Assembly (NCBI RefSeq): GCF_024584785.1
Contig: NZ_CP074112.1
Coordinates: 1,364,001-1,428,000 of the forward strand
DNA length: 64,000 bases
Direction: 5' to 3'
From: Idiomarina loihiensis
GTDB lineage: Bacteria > Pseudomonadota > Gammaproteobacteria > Enterobacterales > Alteromonadaceae
Part shown: positions 17,987 to 26,560 of the stretch, piece by piece
Numbering within the stretch: the stretch's first letter is position 1
How the letters are laid out: each line of letters starts with the position of its first letter
Notes under the pieces: generated by a model
What the model was told of the DNA's origin: nothing
Databases searched by the model: none
The model's input: only the letters and a program-made list of their open reading frames with translations
Position numbers and translations under genes: made by a program

Positions 17987-18580
17987 ATGTCTCGCATTCG
18001 CTTACTCGTGGGCCTGGGTAATCCAGGCCCCGAATACTCTCAAACACGTCACAATGCAGGCTTTTGGTTAGTAGAGCAATTTGCTCGCAGCCATGGCCAA
18101 CAACTGCAGCCCGATTCCAAGTTTTTTGGTAACACCACCCGCATTCAACAAGGTGCTCTCGATTTACGAGTGCTACAACCGATGCAATTTATGAATCGCA
18201 GTGGTAACGCCGTCGCCCTACTAGCTCATTTCTACAAAATTTTACCTGAAGAAATCTTAGTGGCTTACGATGAATTGGATCTTCCAGCTGGAGTCGCCAA
18301 GTTCAAAACCGGGGGTGGTACCGGTGGCCATAACGGCATTAAAGACATAGTGGCACGGTTGGGCAGTCAGAACTTTCATCGCTTACGTATTGGTATCGGT
18401 CATCCTGGTGATAAAAGCAAAGTAACCGGCTGGGTACTTGGCAAAGCACCGGCTCATGAGCAACAATTGATGGACGATACCATTACGGAAGCTTGCCGCA
18501 GCATTGATCTGTTATTACAGCAAGATATGCGCGCAGCACAACAGCACTTACACAGTTTCAAAGCACAGAGAGAGAAATAA
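17987..18580 (+). CDS. pth: Peptidyl-tRNA hydrolase
   Basis: A 197-residue enzyme that releases tRNA from dropped-off peptidyl-tRNA. Active-site blocks are clear: [19 protein letters not shown] with the catalytic His of the RHNAG motif, MNRSGNAVA with the conserved Asn, and YDELDLPAG with the conserved Asp. It sits 6 bp after rplY and 2 bp before ychF. Confidence 0.97.
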   Translation: MSRIRLLVGLGNPGPEYSQTRHNAGFWLVEQFARSHGQQLQPDSKFFGNTTRIQQGALDLRVLQPMQFMNRSGNAVALLAHFYKILPEEILVAYDELDLPAGVAKFKTGGGTGGHNGIKDIVARLGSQNFHRLRIGIGHPGDKSKVTGWVLGKAPAHEQQLMDDTITEACRSIDLLLQQDMRAAQQHLHSFKAQREK

Positions 18581-18582
18581 GC

Positions 18583-19674
18583 ATGGGATTCAAATGCGGT
18601 ATCGTCGGTTTACCTAACGTGGGCAAATCAACCCTATTTAATGCCCTTACCAAAGCTGGCATTGAAGCGGCTAATTTTCCTTTTTGTACGATTGAACCAA
18701 ACACAGGTGTGGTAGCGGTACCAGATCCACGCTTAGACCAGCTCAGTGAGATTGTGAATCCACAACGAGTGGTTCCCACTACCATGGAGTTTGTGGATAT
18801 CGCCGGTTTAGTTAAAGGCGCATCTAAAGGCGAAGGTCTCGGCAACCAGTTTTTAGCGAACATCCGTGAAACAGATGCGATTGGCCATGTTGTACGCTGT
18901 TTTGAAAACGACAACATTGTGCATGTTGCCGGTAAAGTAGACCCTGCCGAAGACATCGAAGTGATTAACACTGAACTTGCTCTGGCTGATTTGGATAGCG
19001 TCGAAAAAGCTATCTTGCGTCAGGGTAAAAAAGCTAAAGGCGGTGATAAACAAGCGGCTGCTGAAATCCAAGTTTTGCAAAAGCTACTACCAGCTTTAGA
19101 AAATGGCGATATGGCCCGTTCTGTTGCTTTGAGTGATGATGAGAAAGCCACCATTCGCAGCTATAACCTGTTAACCATGAAGCCTACCATGTACATTGCC
19201 AACGTGAATGACGATGGTTTTGAGAATAACCCTTACCTAGATAAAGTTCGCGAAATCGCTAGCAAAGAAAATGCCATTGTAGTGCCAGTTTGTGCTGAAA
19301 TTGAGTCAGAAATCGCTGAACTAGACGATGCCGAGAAAGCTGAGTTTATGGCTGACTTAGGCCTCACCGAGCCAGGTCTTAACCGGGTGATTCGTGGGGG
19401 TTACCAATTACTAAACCTACAAACGTACTTTACCGCAGGGGTTAAAGAAGTTCGCGCTTGGACCATTCCAGTCGGTGCAACGGCCCCGCAAGCGGCTGGT
19501 AAAATCCATACCGACTTTGAAAAAGGCTTTATCCGCGCTGTTGTTGTTGGTTTTGATGACTACATTCAATATCGTGGCGAGCAAGGCGCAAAAGAAGCAG
19601 GTAAACGCCGCGAAGAAGGCAAAGAATACATAGTGAAAGATGGCGACGTTATTTTATTCCGCTTTAACGTCTAA
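18583..19674 (+). CDS. ychF: Redox-regulated ATPase/GTPase YchF (Obg family)
   Basis: A 363-residue P-loop NTPase, the usual length. It has Walker [35 protein letters not shown] as the switch region, and the C-terminal TGS domain ending [13 protein letters not shown]. YchF/OLA1 proteins hydrolyse ATP, bind ribosomes, and negatively affect the oxidative-stress response in E. coli. The pth-ychF pair is conserved across bacteria. A strong terminator follows. Confidence 0.97.
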   Translation: MGFKCGIVGLPNVGKSTLFNALTKAGIEAANFPFCTIEPNTGVVAVPDPRLDQLSEIVNPQRVVPTTMEFVDIAGLVKGASKGEGLGNQFLANIRETDAIGHVVRCFENDNIVHVAGKVDPAEDIEVINTELALADLDSVEKAILRQGKKAKGGDKQAAAEIQVLQKLLPALENGDMARSVALSDDEKATIRSYNLLTMKPTMYIANVNDDGFENNPYLDKVREIASKENAIVVPVCAEIESEIAELDDAEKAEFMADLGLTEPGLNRVIRGGYQLLNLQTYFTAGVKEVRAWTIPVGATAPQAAGKIHTDFEKGFIRAVVVGFDDYIQYRGEQGAKEAGKRREEGKEYIVKDGDVILFRFNV

Positions 19675-19700
19675 CCTCGCCTACAGCTGGTTTGAAACCA

Positions 19701-19726
19701 AAAAACACGCCTGCCGGCGTGTTTTT
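19701..19726. terminator. Bidirectional terminator between ychF and sseA
   Basis: AAAAACACGCC (19701-19711), loop TGCC and GGCGTGTTTTT (19716-19726) form an 11-bp stem with T-run on both strands. It serves the convergent ychF and sulfurtransferase genes. Confidence 0.92.
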
Positions 19727-19738
19727 TTATAGCGATTT

Positions 19739-20584
19739 TTATTCTGAGCTAGGAAGCTGGCTCCACTCCGCCCAAGAACCATCATACAATTGTAGCGAAC
19801 GATTTAATCCTGCCTGAGCTGAATACTGCCAGGCGGCCAACAACAAAATACACGCCGTTATACCCGAACCACAAGTAAACATCAGATGTTTATCTGCAAA
19901 CTCACCAAAATACTCATCCAGCTGTGCCACCGTTTTATAGTGATAGCCGTTCAATAAGCTGGCAAAAGGTAAGTTTATCGCGCCAGGGATATGGCCCCCA
20001 TGGCTGCCGGCGCGTGGCTCTGCTGCCGTACCGGCAAATCGTGCCGCTGACCGAGCATCTAACAACACCCATTCCGCCGAACCTTGCCGTTGTTTGATTT
20101 GGTCAGCTGTCACCAGCCATTCGGGTTGCAGTTGCGCCATCACCTTACCCCGCCGCTTCGGCAGGGGGGCATAGCCCGTTAAGTATTGATAACCAGCGGC
20201 CAACCACTGAGGCAAACCGCCATTGAGAATAGCTACTCTATGCATCCCCATCGCTTTGAGAATAAACCAAGCGCGGGGCGACGAATAAACACCTTGGTTA
20301 TCATAAAGAATAATGGTGTCGCCGGCCTCGATACCCAAAGCTTGCAAACGCGCAGACACTTGCTCTGGCGTTGGCATCGCATTGGGTAAGGCACTCACGG
20401 TATCGGTCAGTTCAGTTTCTAACGCAAGATCACGGGCGCCAGGAATCACTTGCAACTGTGGGTAGACAATGGGTTCTTTTCCCACGACCTTGGTCATACT
20501 TGCATCTAACACATGCAATTGCGGATCACCTAAGCGACCTGCCAACCAATCACAATCAACCCAAGCGGTGGTGCTTGCAATCAT
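19739..20584 (-). CDS. sseA: 3-mercaptopyruvate sulfurtransferase (two-rhodanese-domain)
   Basis: A 281-residue enzyme with two rhodanese domains; only the second is catalytic. The active-site loop CGSGITA begins at C238. The loop with Gly-Ser-Gly-Val/Ile-Thr is that of mercaptopyruvate sulfurtransferases rather than thiosulfate:cyanide rhodaneses (CRxGxT/R), and C238 has the same number as in E. coli SseA. The N-terminal inactive domain contains LYDNQGVYSSPRAW. It moves sulfur from 3-mercaptopyruvate to thiols or cyanide. It follows the yfcC end after a short tandem repeat. Confidence 0.9.
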   Translation of the reverse strand: MIASTTAWVDCDWLAGRLGDPQLHVLDASMTKVVGKEPIVYPQLQVIPGARDLALETELTDTVSALPNAMPTPEQVSARLQALGIEAGDTIILYDNQGVYSSPRAWFILKAMGMHRVAILNGGLPQWLAAGYQYLTGYAPLPKRRGKVMAQLQPEWLVTADQIKQRQGSAEWVLLDARSAARFAGTAAEPRAGSHGGHIPGAINLPFASLLNGYHYKTVAQLDEYFGEFADKHLMFTCGSGITACILLLAAWQYSAQAGLNRSLQLYDGSWAEWSQLPSSE

Positions 20585-20626
20585 CGTTTTACTAACTCCT
20601 ACATTTCACTCAAGAGCTGCTCGTTC

Positions 20627-20682
20627 TTGGTAACCAGTGATTGGTAACCAATGATTGATAACCAATTATTGATAACCAATGC
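20627..20682. repeat. Four tandem 14-bp units overlapping the 3' end of yfcC
   Basis: Four head-to-tail copies (20627, 20641, 20655, 20669) of a unit close to TTGGTAACCAATGA. Each core TTGGTAACCA or TTGATAACCA is itself a near palindrome. The array lies between sseA and the yfcC stop codon, and the last copy supplies the C-terminal codons of yfcC (IGYQ). It may be simple slippage or a small cluster of protein-binding sites. Confidence 0.8.
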
Positions 20683-22042
20683 TAACGGCCACTAACATAG
20701 CTACTGCGCAAGCTAAAATAAGCTTAATCATCAAGGGTGCAATAAATTTGAACCAGCGCTCGTAAGGAACACCAGCTAATCCAAGAATGCCCATAAGTAC
20801 CGGATTCGTCGGTACTATCATATTCATTAAGCCATCGCCCATCTGAAACGCCAACACCGCAATTTGACGGCTGATACCGGCGGTATCCGCAATGGGCACC
20901 ATGATCGGCATGGTCACAAACGCCTGACCACTGCCAGAGGGAATGAATAAGTTAAGCATACTCTGAATAAATAACATACTCACGGCCCCAAAATGGGCAC
21001 CAAAGGCTTCTACCGGCATGGCTAAATAATAGATCACAGTATCGAGCACTTGGCCTTGTTCCATAATCATGGCGATTGAGCGCGCAAAACCAATCAACAA
21101 GGCGGTCGCTGTTAACTCTGCCGCCCCTTCAATGAATTGATTAGCAGCTTGATTTGCGCCCATCTTAGCGACGATAACCGCAAATAAGCCAAAACCTAAA
21201 AACAGCGCACTCAGTTCAACCAAGTACCATCCGTGAACTTTGATGCCCCAAATCAGTAGGCCTAAAACCGCCACAAATCCTAACAAAATGATTTTATGGC
21301 GCCCCGTTAAGCGCGGATACTCGGTGGTTGCGTTACCTTGTTCCGGGGTCAGATCAGCGAGTAACGATTGGCTGGGATCAGCAGCAACCCGTTTGGCATA
21401 TTTGTAAACATGGTGAAAACCAATCCCAAATAGTACCGGCCACAATACTAAGCGATACCACAATCCCGATGCCGGAGGAACCTCGGCCACCGCCTGCGCG
21501 ATGAGCAGCGTAAAGGGGTTAAATAGCGATAAACCGTAGCCGATACCGTAACCGACAATCAAAATCCCCATGGCGGTAATACCATCGAGTTTTAGCGCAC
21601 GACATAAAGCAACCAACATGGCCACAAAAATCAAATACTCTTCGGCGACGCCAATCAAGGCTGAAAAGATCCCAAAGGTCAGCATACCGCCCAGAATTAA
21701 CCAACCGGTTTTGTTGGCGAATTTAGCTAACAACAAGCCAATTAATGCATCCAGCATGCCAGTGGCACGCAAGATCCCCATCACCCCACCAATCAACAGC
21801 ACAAAGAAAATGACGCCTTGGGCATCGGCGAGCGCTTGCGGAATCACGGTGAATAGGGTTAACGGTGACAGCCAAGGCTGTTCCGCCAGCGTGCTGTAAG
21901 TGCCTGGTTGCACCACCGTTTGACCGATATCATTAACGCTACGCTGAAATTCACCAGCAGGGATCAGCCAAGTTAAAACTAACGCGGCTAGCATCATGTA
22001 CATCATCAGCACCAGCGTGTGCGGGATTTTTATTTTAATCAT
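20666..22042 (-). CDS. YfcC-family membrane carrier (C4-dicarboxylate/basic amino acid antiporter superfamily)
   Basis: A 458-residue protein with about twelve membrane segments. The opening IKIPHTLVLMMYMMLAALVLTWLIPAGEF is the common N-terminus of the YfcC/ArcD-like DcuC superfamily. The PSGSGQAFVTMPIMVPIAD block and the late MIVPTNPVLMGILGLAGVPYERW also fit the YfcC family. These carriers are annotated for arginine/ornithine or peptide/dicarboxylate exchange; the substrate cannot be read from sequence. Its start is 12 bp after the hemoglobin gene stop, so it is likely the last gene of the five-gene unit. Confidence 0.88.
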   Translation of the reverse strand: MIKIKIPHTLVLMMYMMLAALVLTWLIPAGEFQRSVNDIGQTVVQPGTYSTLAEQPWLSPLTLFTVIPQALADAQGVIFFVLLIGGVMGILRATGMLDALIGLLLAKFANKTGWLILGGMLTFGIFSALIGVAEEYLIFVAMLVALCRALKLDGITAMGILIVGYGIGYGLSLFNPFTLLIAQAVAEVPPASGLWYRLVLWPVLFGIGFHHVYKYAKRVAADPSQSLLADLTPEQGNATTEYPRLTGRHKIILLGFVAVLGLLIWGIKVHGWYLVELSALFLGFGLFAVIVAKMGANQAANQFIEGAAELTATALLIGFARSIAMIMEQGQVLDTVIYYLAMPVEAFGAHFGAVSMLFIQSMLNLFIPSGSGQAFVTMPIMVPIADTAGISRQIAVLAFQMGDGLMNMIVPTNPVLMGILGLAGVPYERWFKFIAPLMIKLILACAVAMLVAVSIGYQ

Positions 22043-22054
22043 GAAAGGAATAAC

Positions 22055-22561
22055 CTATTTTTGTTCTTGTGGGTAGACAATCTCGTGTTGCATGGCGGCG
22101 AGTATAGCAAGTAAACGGTTTTGAGTGCTAACCGAAAGCTGTTGTTGCTGCATGGCGGTGATCAGATTCTCAACGACGGCATTAAATTCAGCACTACTAA
22201 TACGCATGCCCCGATGCACCTCAACCATATCGGCTCCTGTGTATTCACAGGGTCCCCCCGTTAACTCACAGAGGTGCAACGTTAACATCTGATGAAAACG
22301 TTCAATATCAACTCGTTCAAAATGATGGATAACCCGCTCATCAACCGCAATTGCAAGTACAAAAGCTTCCATCAATTGACTCAGCCCTTGATACTCACCA
22401 AGCGCTAGATACAACGAATTATCGCGCTGCTGCAACTCAGTTGGCGCTATCGTGGCGCTCAAAGGAGCGGCACTGTGTGCTACTGCGCCACTATGAATAC
22501 TGCCAGCTAGCACCGCAGCTAGTACCCACAACGGGCGCTTCGCAATGTTGTAACTCCGCAT
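22055..22561 (-). CDS. Exported group 1 truncated hemoglobin
   Basis: A 168-residue protein. Residues 1-28 form a signal peptide (RRP-type basic start, hydrophobic core WVLAAVLAGSIHSGAVA, likely cut near AHS). The mature part follows the short 2-on-2 globin pattern of group I: LYLALGEYQGL (helix A/B), FVLAIAVDERVIHHFERVD (helix B-C/E), LTGGPCEYTGADM (E-F turn) and VEVHRGM, where H116 is the expected proximal heme ligand. I chose the ATG at 22561 since AAGGGGG precedes it and it gives a proper signal. A signal peptide is unusual for this family, which is mostly cytoplasmic, and implies heme chemistry (NO, O2 or peroxide) in the periplasm. Confidence 0.82.
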   Translation of the reverse strand: MRSYNIAKRPLWVLAAVLAGSIHSGAVAHSAAPLSATIAPTELQQRDNSLYLALGEYQGLSQLMEAFVLAIAVDERVIHHFERVDIERFHQMLTLHLCELTGGPCEYTGADMVEVHRGMRISSAEFNAVVENLITAMQQQQLSVSTQNRLLAILAAMQHEIVYPQEQK

Positions 22562-22571
22562 GCCTGCCCCC

Positions 22572-23441
22572 TTAAAAACTAATCTGTAACGAGCCATACA
22601 CGCCCGTTTGGCCGGCCGCCCCGGCAATGGCATCTAAATCAGTGTAAGCAAGAGCCACAGCAACGCGCTTACTCGGAAACCAGCCCACAAAAACATCGTA
22701 CCAATCTTGTTCTTTGGCGAAACTCAAATTATCTGGTTTTTGCCGATACTCCATGCCCACTACCCAATGACGGTTAACAAACATCGCCACTGACGCTTCT
22801 GCTACCCATTGGTAGTTGTTCTGCAAGTCGCCACCAAAGCCAAGCAACCCTAGCTCGTTCGCACGAGTGCCGCGTACGGTTAAGTTAGCCAGCCAAGTAC
22901 GATGCCAAGGGCCATCTAACCAAGCCTTGGTCGCACTCACGTAAAGATCGGTGCCATTGGCGGACGCTGCACCTAGTGCTTGCGGTAAGCTAAAATCACC
23001 CGAGCGTTTGTGCTGCAGGCCAATACTCACTTGTGGCATAGCGCCATAAATAACATCACCCGCAAGGCGATATTTAAGCCCATAAATCGATTGCTTCAGT
23101 TCGCCACCTAATTGCTTCAACTCAAAGTTCTGCCGCGCATAACTGAACTCCCAACGATTATCATAGGTGACAGTCGCGGCACCCACCTGCAACTGATAGT
23201 CATCAACGTCAGCTACATTGAAGGCTAGGGTTGCGCCCCATTGCTGTTGATCGGCGTAACTTGCTAAGGTTGCCCAAGGGACAATTCCCCCTCCCCCAGC
23301 ACCTTCAATATTGGTCAAGCCTCCGGTTGCTAATAAGCGACCAAACTCGGCTTGGGCAGGGGCGCTCAGCAGACCTAGGGCCGCCGCCACTAACCAACCT
23401 AACTTAGCAGATCTTGCTGTGTTCATGCTTACTCTGCTCAT
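22572..23441 (-). CDS. DUF3034 family outer-membrane beta-barrel-like protein
   Basis: A protein of 289 residues from the ATG at 23441, which overlaps the EAL gene stop as ATGA. A second ATG five codons later (23426) is also possible. A signal peptide ends near SAPAQA. The rest alternates aromatic and polar residues in beta strands (GLKYRLAGDVIYG, WVVGMEYRQKP, VAVALAYTDLD) and closes with YGSLQISF, a C-terminal Phe typical of outer-membrane barrels. It matches the DUF3034 family. No function is known; the neighbours suggest a pore or sensor partner for periplasmic redox proteins. Confidence 0.78.
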   Translation of the reverse strand: MSRVSMNTARSAKLGWLVAAALGLLSAPAQAEFGRLLATGGLTNIEGAGGGGIVPWATLASYADQQQWGATLAFNVADVDDYQLQVGAATVTYDNRWEFSYARQNFELKQLGGELKQSIYGLKYRLAGDVIYGAMPQVSIGLQHKRSGDFSLPQALGAASANGTDLYVSATKAWLDGPWHRTWLANLTVRGTRANELGLLGFGGDLQNNYQWVAEASVAMFVNRHWVVGMEYRQKPDNLSFAKEQDWYDVFVGWFPSKRVAVALAYTDLDAIAGAAGQTGVYGSLQISF

Positions 23442-25735
23442 GCTTGTTGTCCTTGTTGATGTTGTTTGAGCCATAGCTCAAGCTCCGCCGCAGCTAACGG
23501 CCGACTGAAGTAAAATCCTTGCACTGTGGTACAGCCTAAACGCTGCAAGACCTGCCAAGTAGCTTGATCTTCAACCCCCTCAGCAACAGTCTGCAACTGC
23601 AATTGATGCGCCAGCGCTAAGGTGGATTGCACAATAGTTTGGTCGACCTCACTGTGCGCCAGTTCTTGGATAAAAGAGCGGTCTAACTTCAATTCATCTG
23701 CAGGGAGTTGCTTCAGTTGGGCCAAGGACGCATAACCGGTGCCGTAATCATCGATCGCTATTTTAAAGCCGAGCTCGCGTAAGGCTTGGAGTTTAGCTTT
23801 GGCACTGGTGGGGTCTTCCATCACTGCACTTTCAGTCACCTCAAGGGTGATCCAAGCCGGCGCTATGCCCTGTTGTTTTGCCTGTTGCTGTAATTCAGTC
23901 ACTAAGCTCGGTGAGGATAGATCTAAAGCCGACAAATTCATCGCTAAACTTAGCTTATGCCCTTGCTCATGCCATAACGCCAGTTGGGCTAAGCCGGCAC
24001 TAATCACCCATTGGGTGAGCCGATAAATTTCTCCAGTTTGCTCCGCCAGCGGAATAAATTCATCGGGCCGCACCACGCCAAGGTGTTCGTCGCGCCAGCG
24101 CAATAAAGCTTCAACCCCAACCACAGTGCCCGTAGCGGTCGCAAGCTTAGGTTGATAGTGCAACTGCAAGCGTTGTTCGCGCACCGCTTTGGGCAGCGCT
24201 TGCACTATCTGCAAGCGCCGTAAATACTGCTCGTCCATGCCAGCTTGATAAGCCACCGCAAAACGGTTCTGTAGTCGAGCTTGGCGGGCGCACAATTGAG
24301 CCTTACGCAGCAAATCATCGACGGCATCCGCGCCGCCAGTAAAAGCTAAGTAGCCACTATGAAAATGCAATAAATAGCTACTATCAGCTAACCACCAAGG
24401 TTGTTCTAGCTGCAGTTTTAATTGCTCTAGCAACCGCTCAACTTGCGGCAAGGTTTGTCCAACCCCAACCAACACAAATTCATCACCAGCTAACCGTGCT
24501 AGCCACCAAGGTTTGCTGAGTAAGGCGCTAAGCCGTTGTGCTATGGCCTGCAACAGACGGTCCGCCACTTGCTGGCCAAACTTGTCATTGACCTCGCCAA
24601 ACCTAGCCACATTGAGCAAAATAATGTAGCCCTGCTGATGGCTTTCGATAGCTTCACGCAGATAACTTTGCAAACTCACCCGATTGGGCAGTTCGGTCAG
24701 TAAATCATGCTCCAACTGAAAGACAATTTGCTGCTCACGCATGGCAATATCATGGCGCATGGCCTCAAACGCCGTCCCTAACTTGCCAAATTCATCACCC
24801 CGATTGATGCCAATAGGTTTAGCATAGTCGCCTTGCCCAAGGCGTTGCGTGGCCTGGGTTAATTGCGCCAGTGGTTCGGTAATTTTGCGTGCTGTTAAGA
24901 TCGCCAACAAGCTGGCTAAAATAAGTAGCAGCAAGGCCATCGCCGCATATTGTTGTTGCAGGGTGACGAATTCTTGTTGCGCCTGCTGCCGTTGGCTAGA
25001 AAAAATCACCTGTAACCCCTGCGGGCCGGCTAATTGCGCCGTTTGACTCAGGTTATTGATATGGGCGGCTAAGTCCAGCTGCTGTAACCGCTGGTCTAAG
25101 GGCTGTTGATTATTACCCAAAATAGTGCGCTCAGCTGCACTCAAACTTGAGGCATAAATTTGCTCGGTGCCAACCTCCATGAAGCTAATATCAGCCAGAG
25201 TTAACTGTTGCAATAACTTGGCTAGCTCATCATCAACGCGAAAGCCAAGGGTTGCCCAGGCGATAAGATCCGGCGCCTGTACTGGCACAGTGACTATTTG
25301 AAAAATCTCATCTTGCACCAAAATCAAAGGTGCAGCCGCAACTGCAGTACGTGCCGCAATACTCGGTAAGGCACTAACCGCATGGGTTGCTGCAACCTCA
25401 TCCCCGGCCGCATTTTGTAACACCATCAAGTTAGTGCCAATGCGCTCACCATGGTTAACCAGCGCCGAAATGATGGTTTCTTGGTCTTGGCTAGCTATCG
25501 CCTCCCGAAAACCAAAATCTGCCGTGAGTACCGCCGCTGCTTGTTGTAATTGCTCCGTTCGCACTTGCATTAATTCTGAAAAAACGCGCTCGCTCACCAG
25601 CAACTCGCGCTCTAGACTCCGTTCAGACTGAAGTGCCACCACCCAACGTAAAGTCACCAACGAGGTTGCCAAAATGCCTGCGGTAAGCAGCAAAAACAGC
25701 AGTAATAATCGAGTTCTGAAGCTGTTGATGCGCAT
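23438..25735 (-). CDS. Membrane-bound HAMP-GGDEF-EAL protein, probable c-di-GMP phosphodiesterase
   Basis: A 765-residue protein: membrane segment (about 8-33), periplasmic sensor (34-260), second membrane segment (262-282), HAMP (about 282-335), GGDEF (340-495) and EAL (510-755). The GGDEF motif is AGDEF (416-420), and the metal-binding Asp of the usual DxDxFK is N375, so cyclase activity is doubtful. The EAL site is complete: E542-A-L, N600, E632/E635, D662-D663, K683 and E719/E722. It thus likely breaks down c-di-GMP, with the GGDEF part perhaps binding GTP as a regulator. Its ATG follows the cupredoxin stop directly (TAAATG) and its stop overlaps the DUF3034 start, so translation is coupled. 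Confidence 0.9.
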   Translation of the reverse strand: MRINSFRTRLLLLFLLLTAGILATSLVTLRWVVALQSERSLERELLVSERVFSELMQVRTEQLQQAAAVLTADFGFREAIASQDQETIISALVNHGERIGTNLMVLQNAAGDEVAATHAVSALPSIAARTAVAAAPLILVQDEIFQIVTVPVQAPDLIAWATLGFRVDDELAKLLQQLTLADISFMEVGTEQIYASSLSAAERTILGNNQQPLDQRLQQLDLAAHINNLSQTAQLAGPQGLQVIFSSQRQQAQQEFVTLQQQYAAMALLLLILASLLAILTARKITEPLAQLTQATQRLGQGDYAKPIGINRGDEFGKLGTAFEAMRHDIAMREQQIVFQLEHDLLTELPNRVSLQSYLREAIESHQQGYIILLNVARFGEVNDKFGQQVADRLLQAIAQRLSALLSKPWWLARLAGDEFVLVGVGQTLPQVERLLEQLKLQLEQPWWLADSSYLLHFHSGYLAFTGGADAVDDLLRKAQLCARQARLQNRFAVAYQAGMDEQYLRRLQIVQALPKAVREQRLQLHYQPKLATATGTVVGVEALLRWRDEHLGVVRPDEFIPLAEQTGEIYRLTQWVISAGLAQLALWHEQGHKLSLAMNLSALDLSSPSLVTELQQQAKQQGIAPAWITLEVTESAVMEDPTSAKAKLQALRELGFKIAIDDYGTGYASLAQLKQLPADELKLDRSFIQELAHSEVDQTIVQSTLALAHQLQLQTVAEGVEDQATWQVLQRLGCTTVQGFYFSRPLAAAELELWLKQHQQGQQA

Positions 25736-26461
25736 TTAATGCTGCTCACTCATAAGGGTTTGTTGTTTACGCTGATTAAATTTTTGCTGTAACGGCGATA
25801 GTGGGGGTGGTTGCTGCTGTTGTTTGCTCACTGGCAGTTGCACCACCAGTTCCGTTTGCCCGCTGCGCACAGTCACCAGAGTGTCGGTAACAGTATTTTC
25901 CTGGCCCGGATACCAGACCGCTAACTGGGTGCTCCCAGCCGGCACTGTCACTTGGCCTTGCGCATCCGTTTGGGCGCTGTACTGATGCGGGCTGATATAG
26001 ATGTAGGCTTTCATATGGTCGTGGATATTGCAGCCCAGCACCACCACCCCAGCTTGCTCAAAGCGCACCAGCGGCTGCTCACGATTGCTGTAAAGAGGTA
26101 ACTCGAAAGGCTTGGCGGGCGAGAACGAAAAGACTTGATGGCGAATGTTATCCCGATTGGGGAACACCACTTGGCTGCCCTTGGCGACTACTAAGATGAA
26201 GGGAACAAATAATTTATCCACCTGATCCATCACGTAGGTTTCTGCCGTTAACAAATTATCTGCGCTGTTCGTTGTCGTTGGAAGGTCTACTCCTGCCGGA
26301 ATACTAATCACCGCCCCAGCTAAGGGTTGTTGCTGTGCGTCTAACACTTTAACTTGCAGGTTAGTTGCGGTTGCTGCGGCCGAGAAGATTAACGCAAGTA
26401 CTGCTATGCTGCTTACAGCACCGAGTAAGAAAACCGTAAAAACGGTTTGAAATAACCGCAT
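25736..26461 (-). CDS. Exported cupredoxin-like protein ('methylamine utilization' type)
   Basis: A 241-residue protein with a long signal sequence (hydrophobic 7-30, cut near ATA). Residues 33-160 form a plastocyanin-like fold with type 1 copper ligands in the right order: H108 (NIRHQVFSF), C144, H147 and M150 in GCNIHDHM. A beta-rich carboxypeptidase-regulatory-like region with repeated VT strands follows, then a Gln/Pro-rich tail. Such proteins are often labelled methylamine utilization protein, but no mau genes are nearby. It is the first gene of the five-gene unit and likely passes or senses electrons or copper in the periplasm. Confidence 0.82.
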   Translation of the reverse strand: MRLFQTVFTVFLLGAVSSIAVLALIFSAAATATNLQVKVLDAQQQPLAGAVISIPAGVDLPTTTNSADNLLTAETYVMDQVDKLFVPFILVVAKGSQVVFPNRDNIRHQVFSFSPAKPFELPLYSNREQPLVRFEQAGVVVLGCNIHDHMKAYIYISPHQYSAQTDAQGQVTVPAGSTQLAVWYPGQENTVTDTLVTVRSGQTELVVQLPVSKQQQQPPPLSPLQQKFNQRKQQTLMSEQH

Positions 26462-26509
26462 AGTAACCTCATGTATTCACTAGTAACATGGTTTCAGATG
26501 AGTGACTAT

Positions 26510-26530
26510 AAAAGGTAACCCTTACCTTTT
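26510..26530. promoter_or_regulatory. Perfect 21-bp dyad between the cupredoxin operon and fumC
   Basis: AAAAGGTAA (26510-26518), CCC, TTACCTTTT (26522-26530) is a perfect inverted repeat. It overlaps a TATAAA-like element and sits in the 99-bp divergent region, 30 bases before fumC. It could be an operator for either direction; no T-run supports a terminator. Confidence 0.5.
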
Positions 26531-26560
26531 GCACGACTTTTTTCAAATAAGGAGCAAAAC

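Noticed and set aside
20627-20682. Possible CRISPR or attachment site
   Set aside because: The units are directly adjacent with no spacers, and no integrase or cas gene is nearby.
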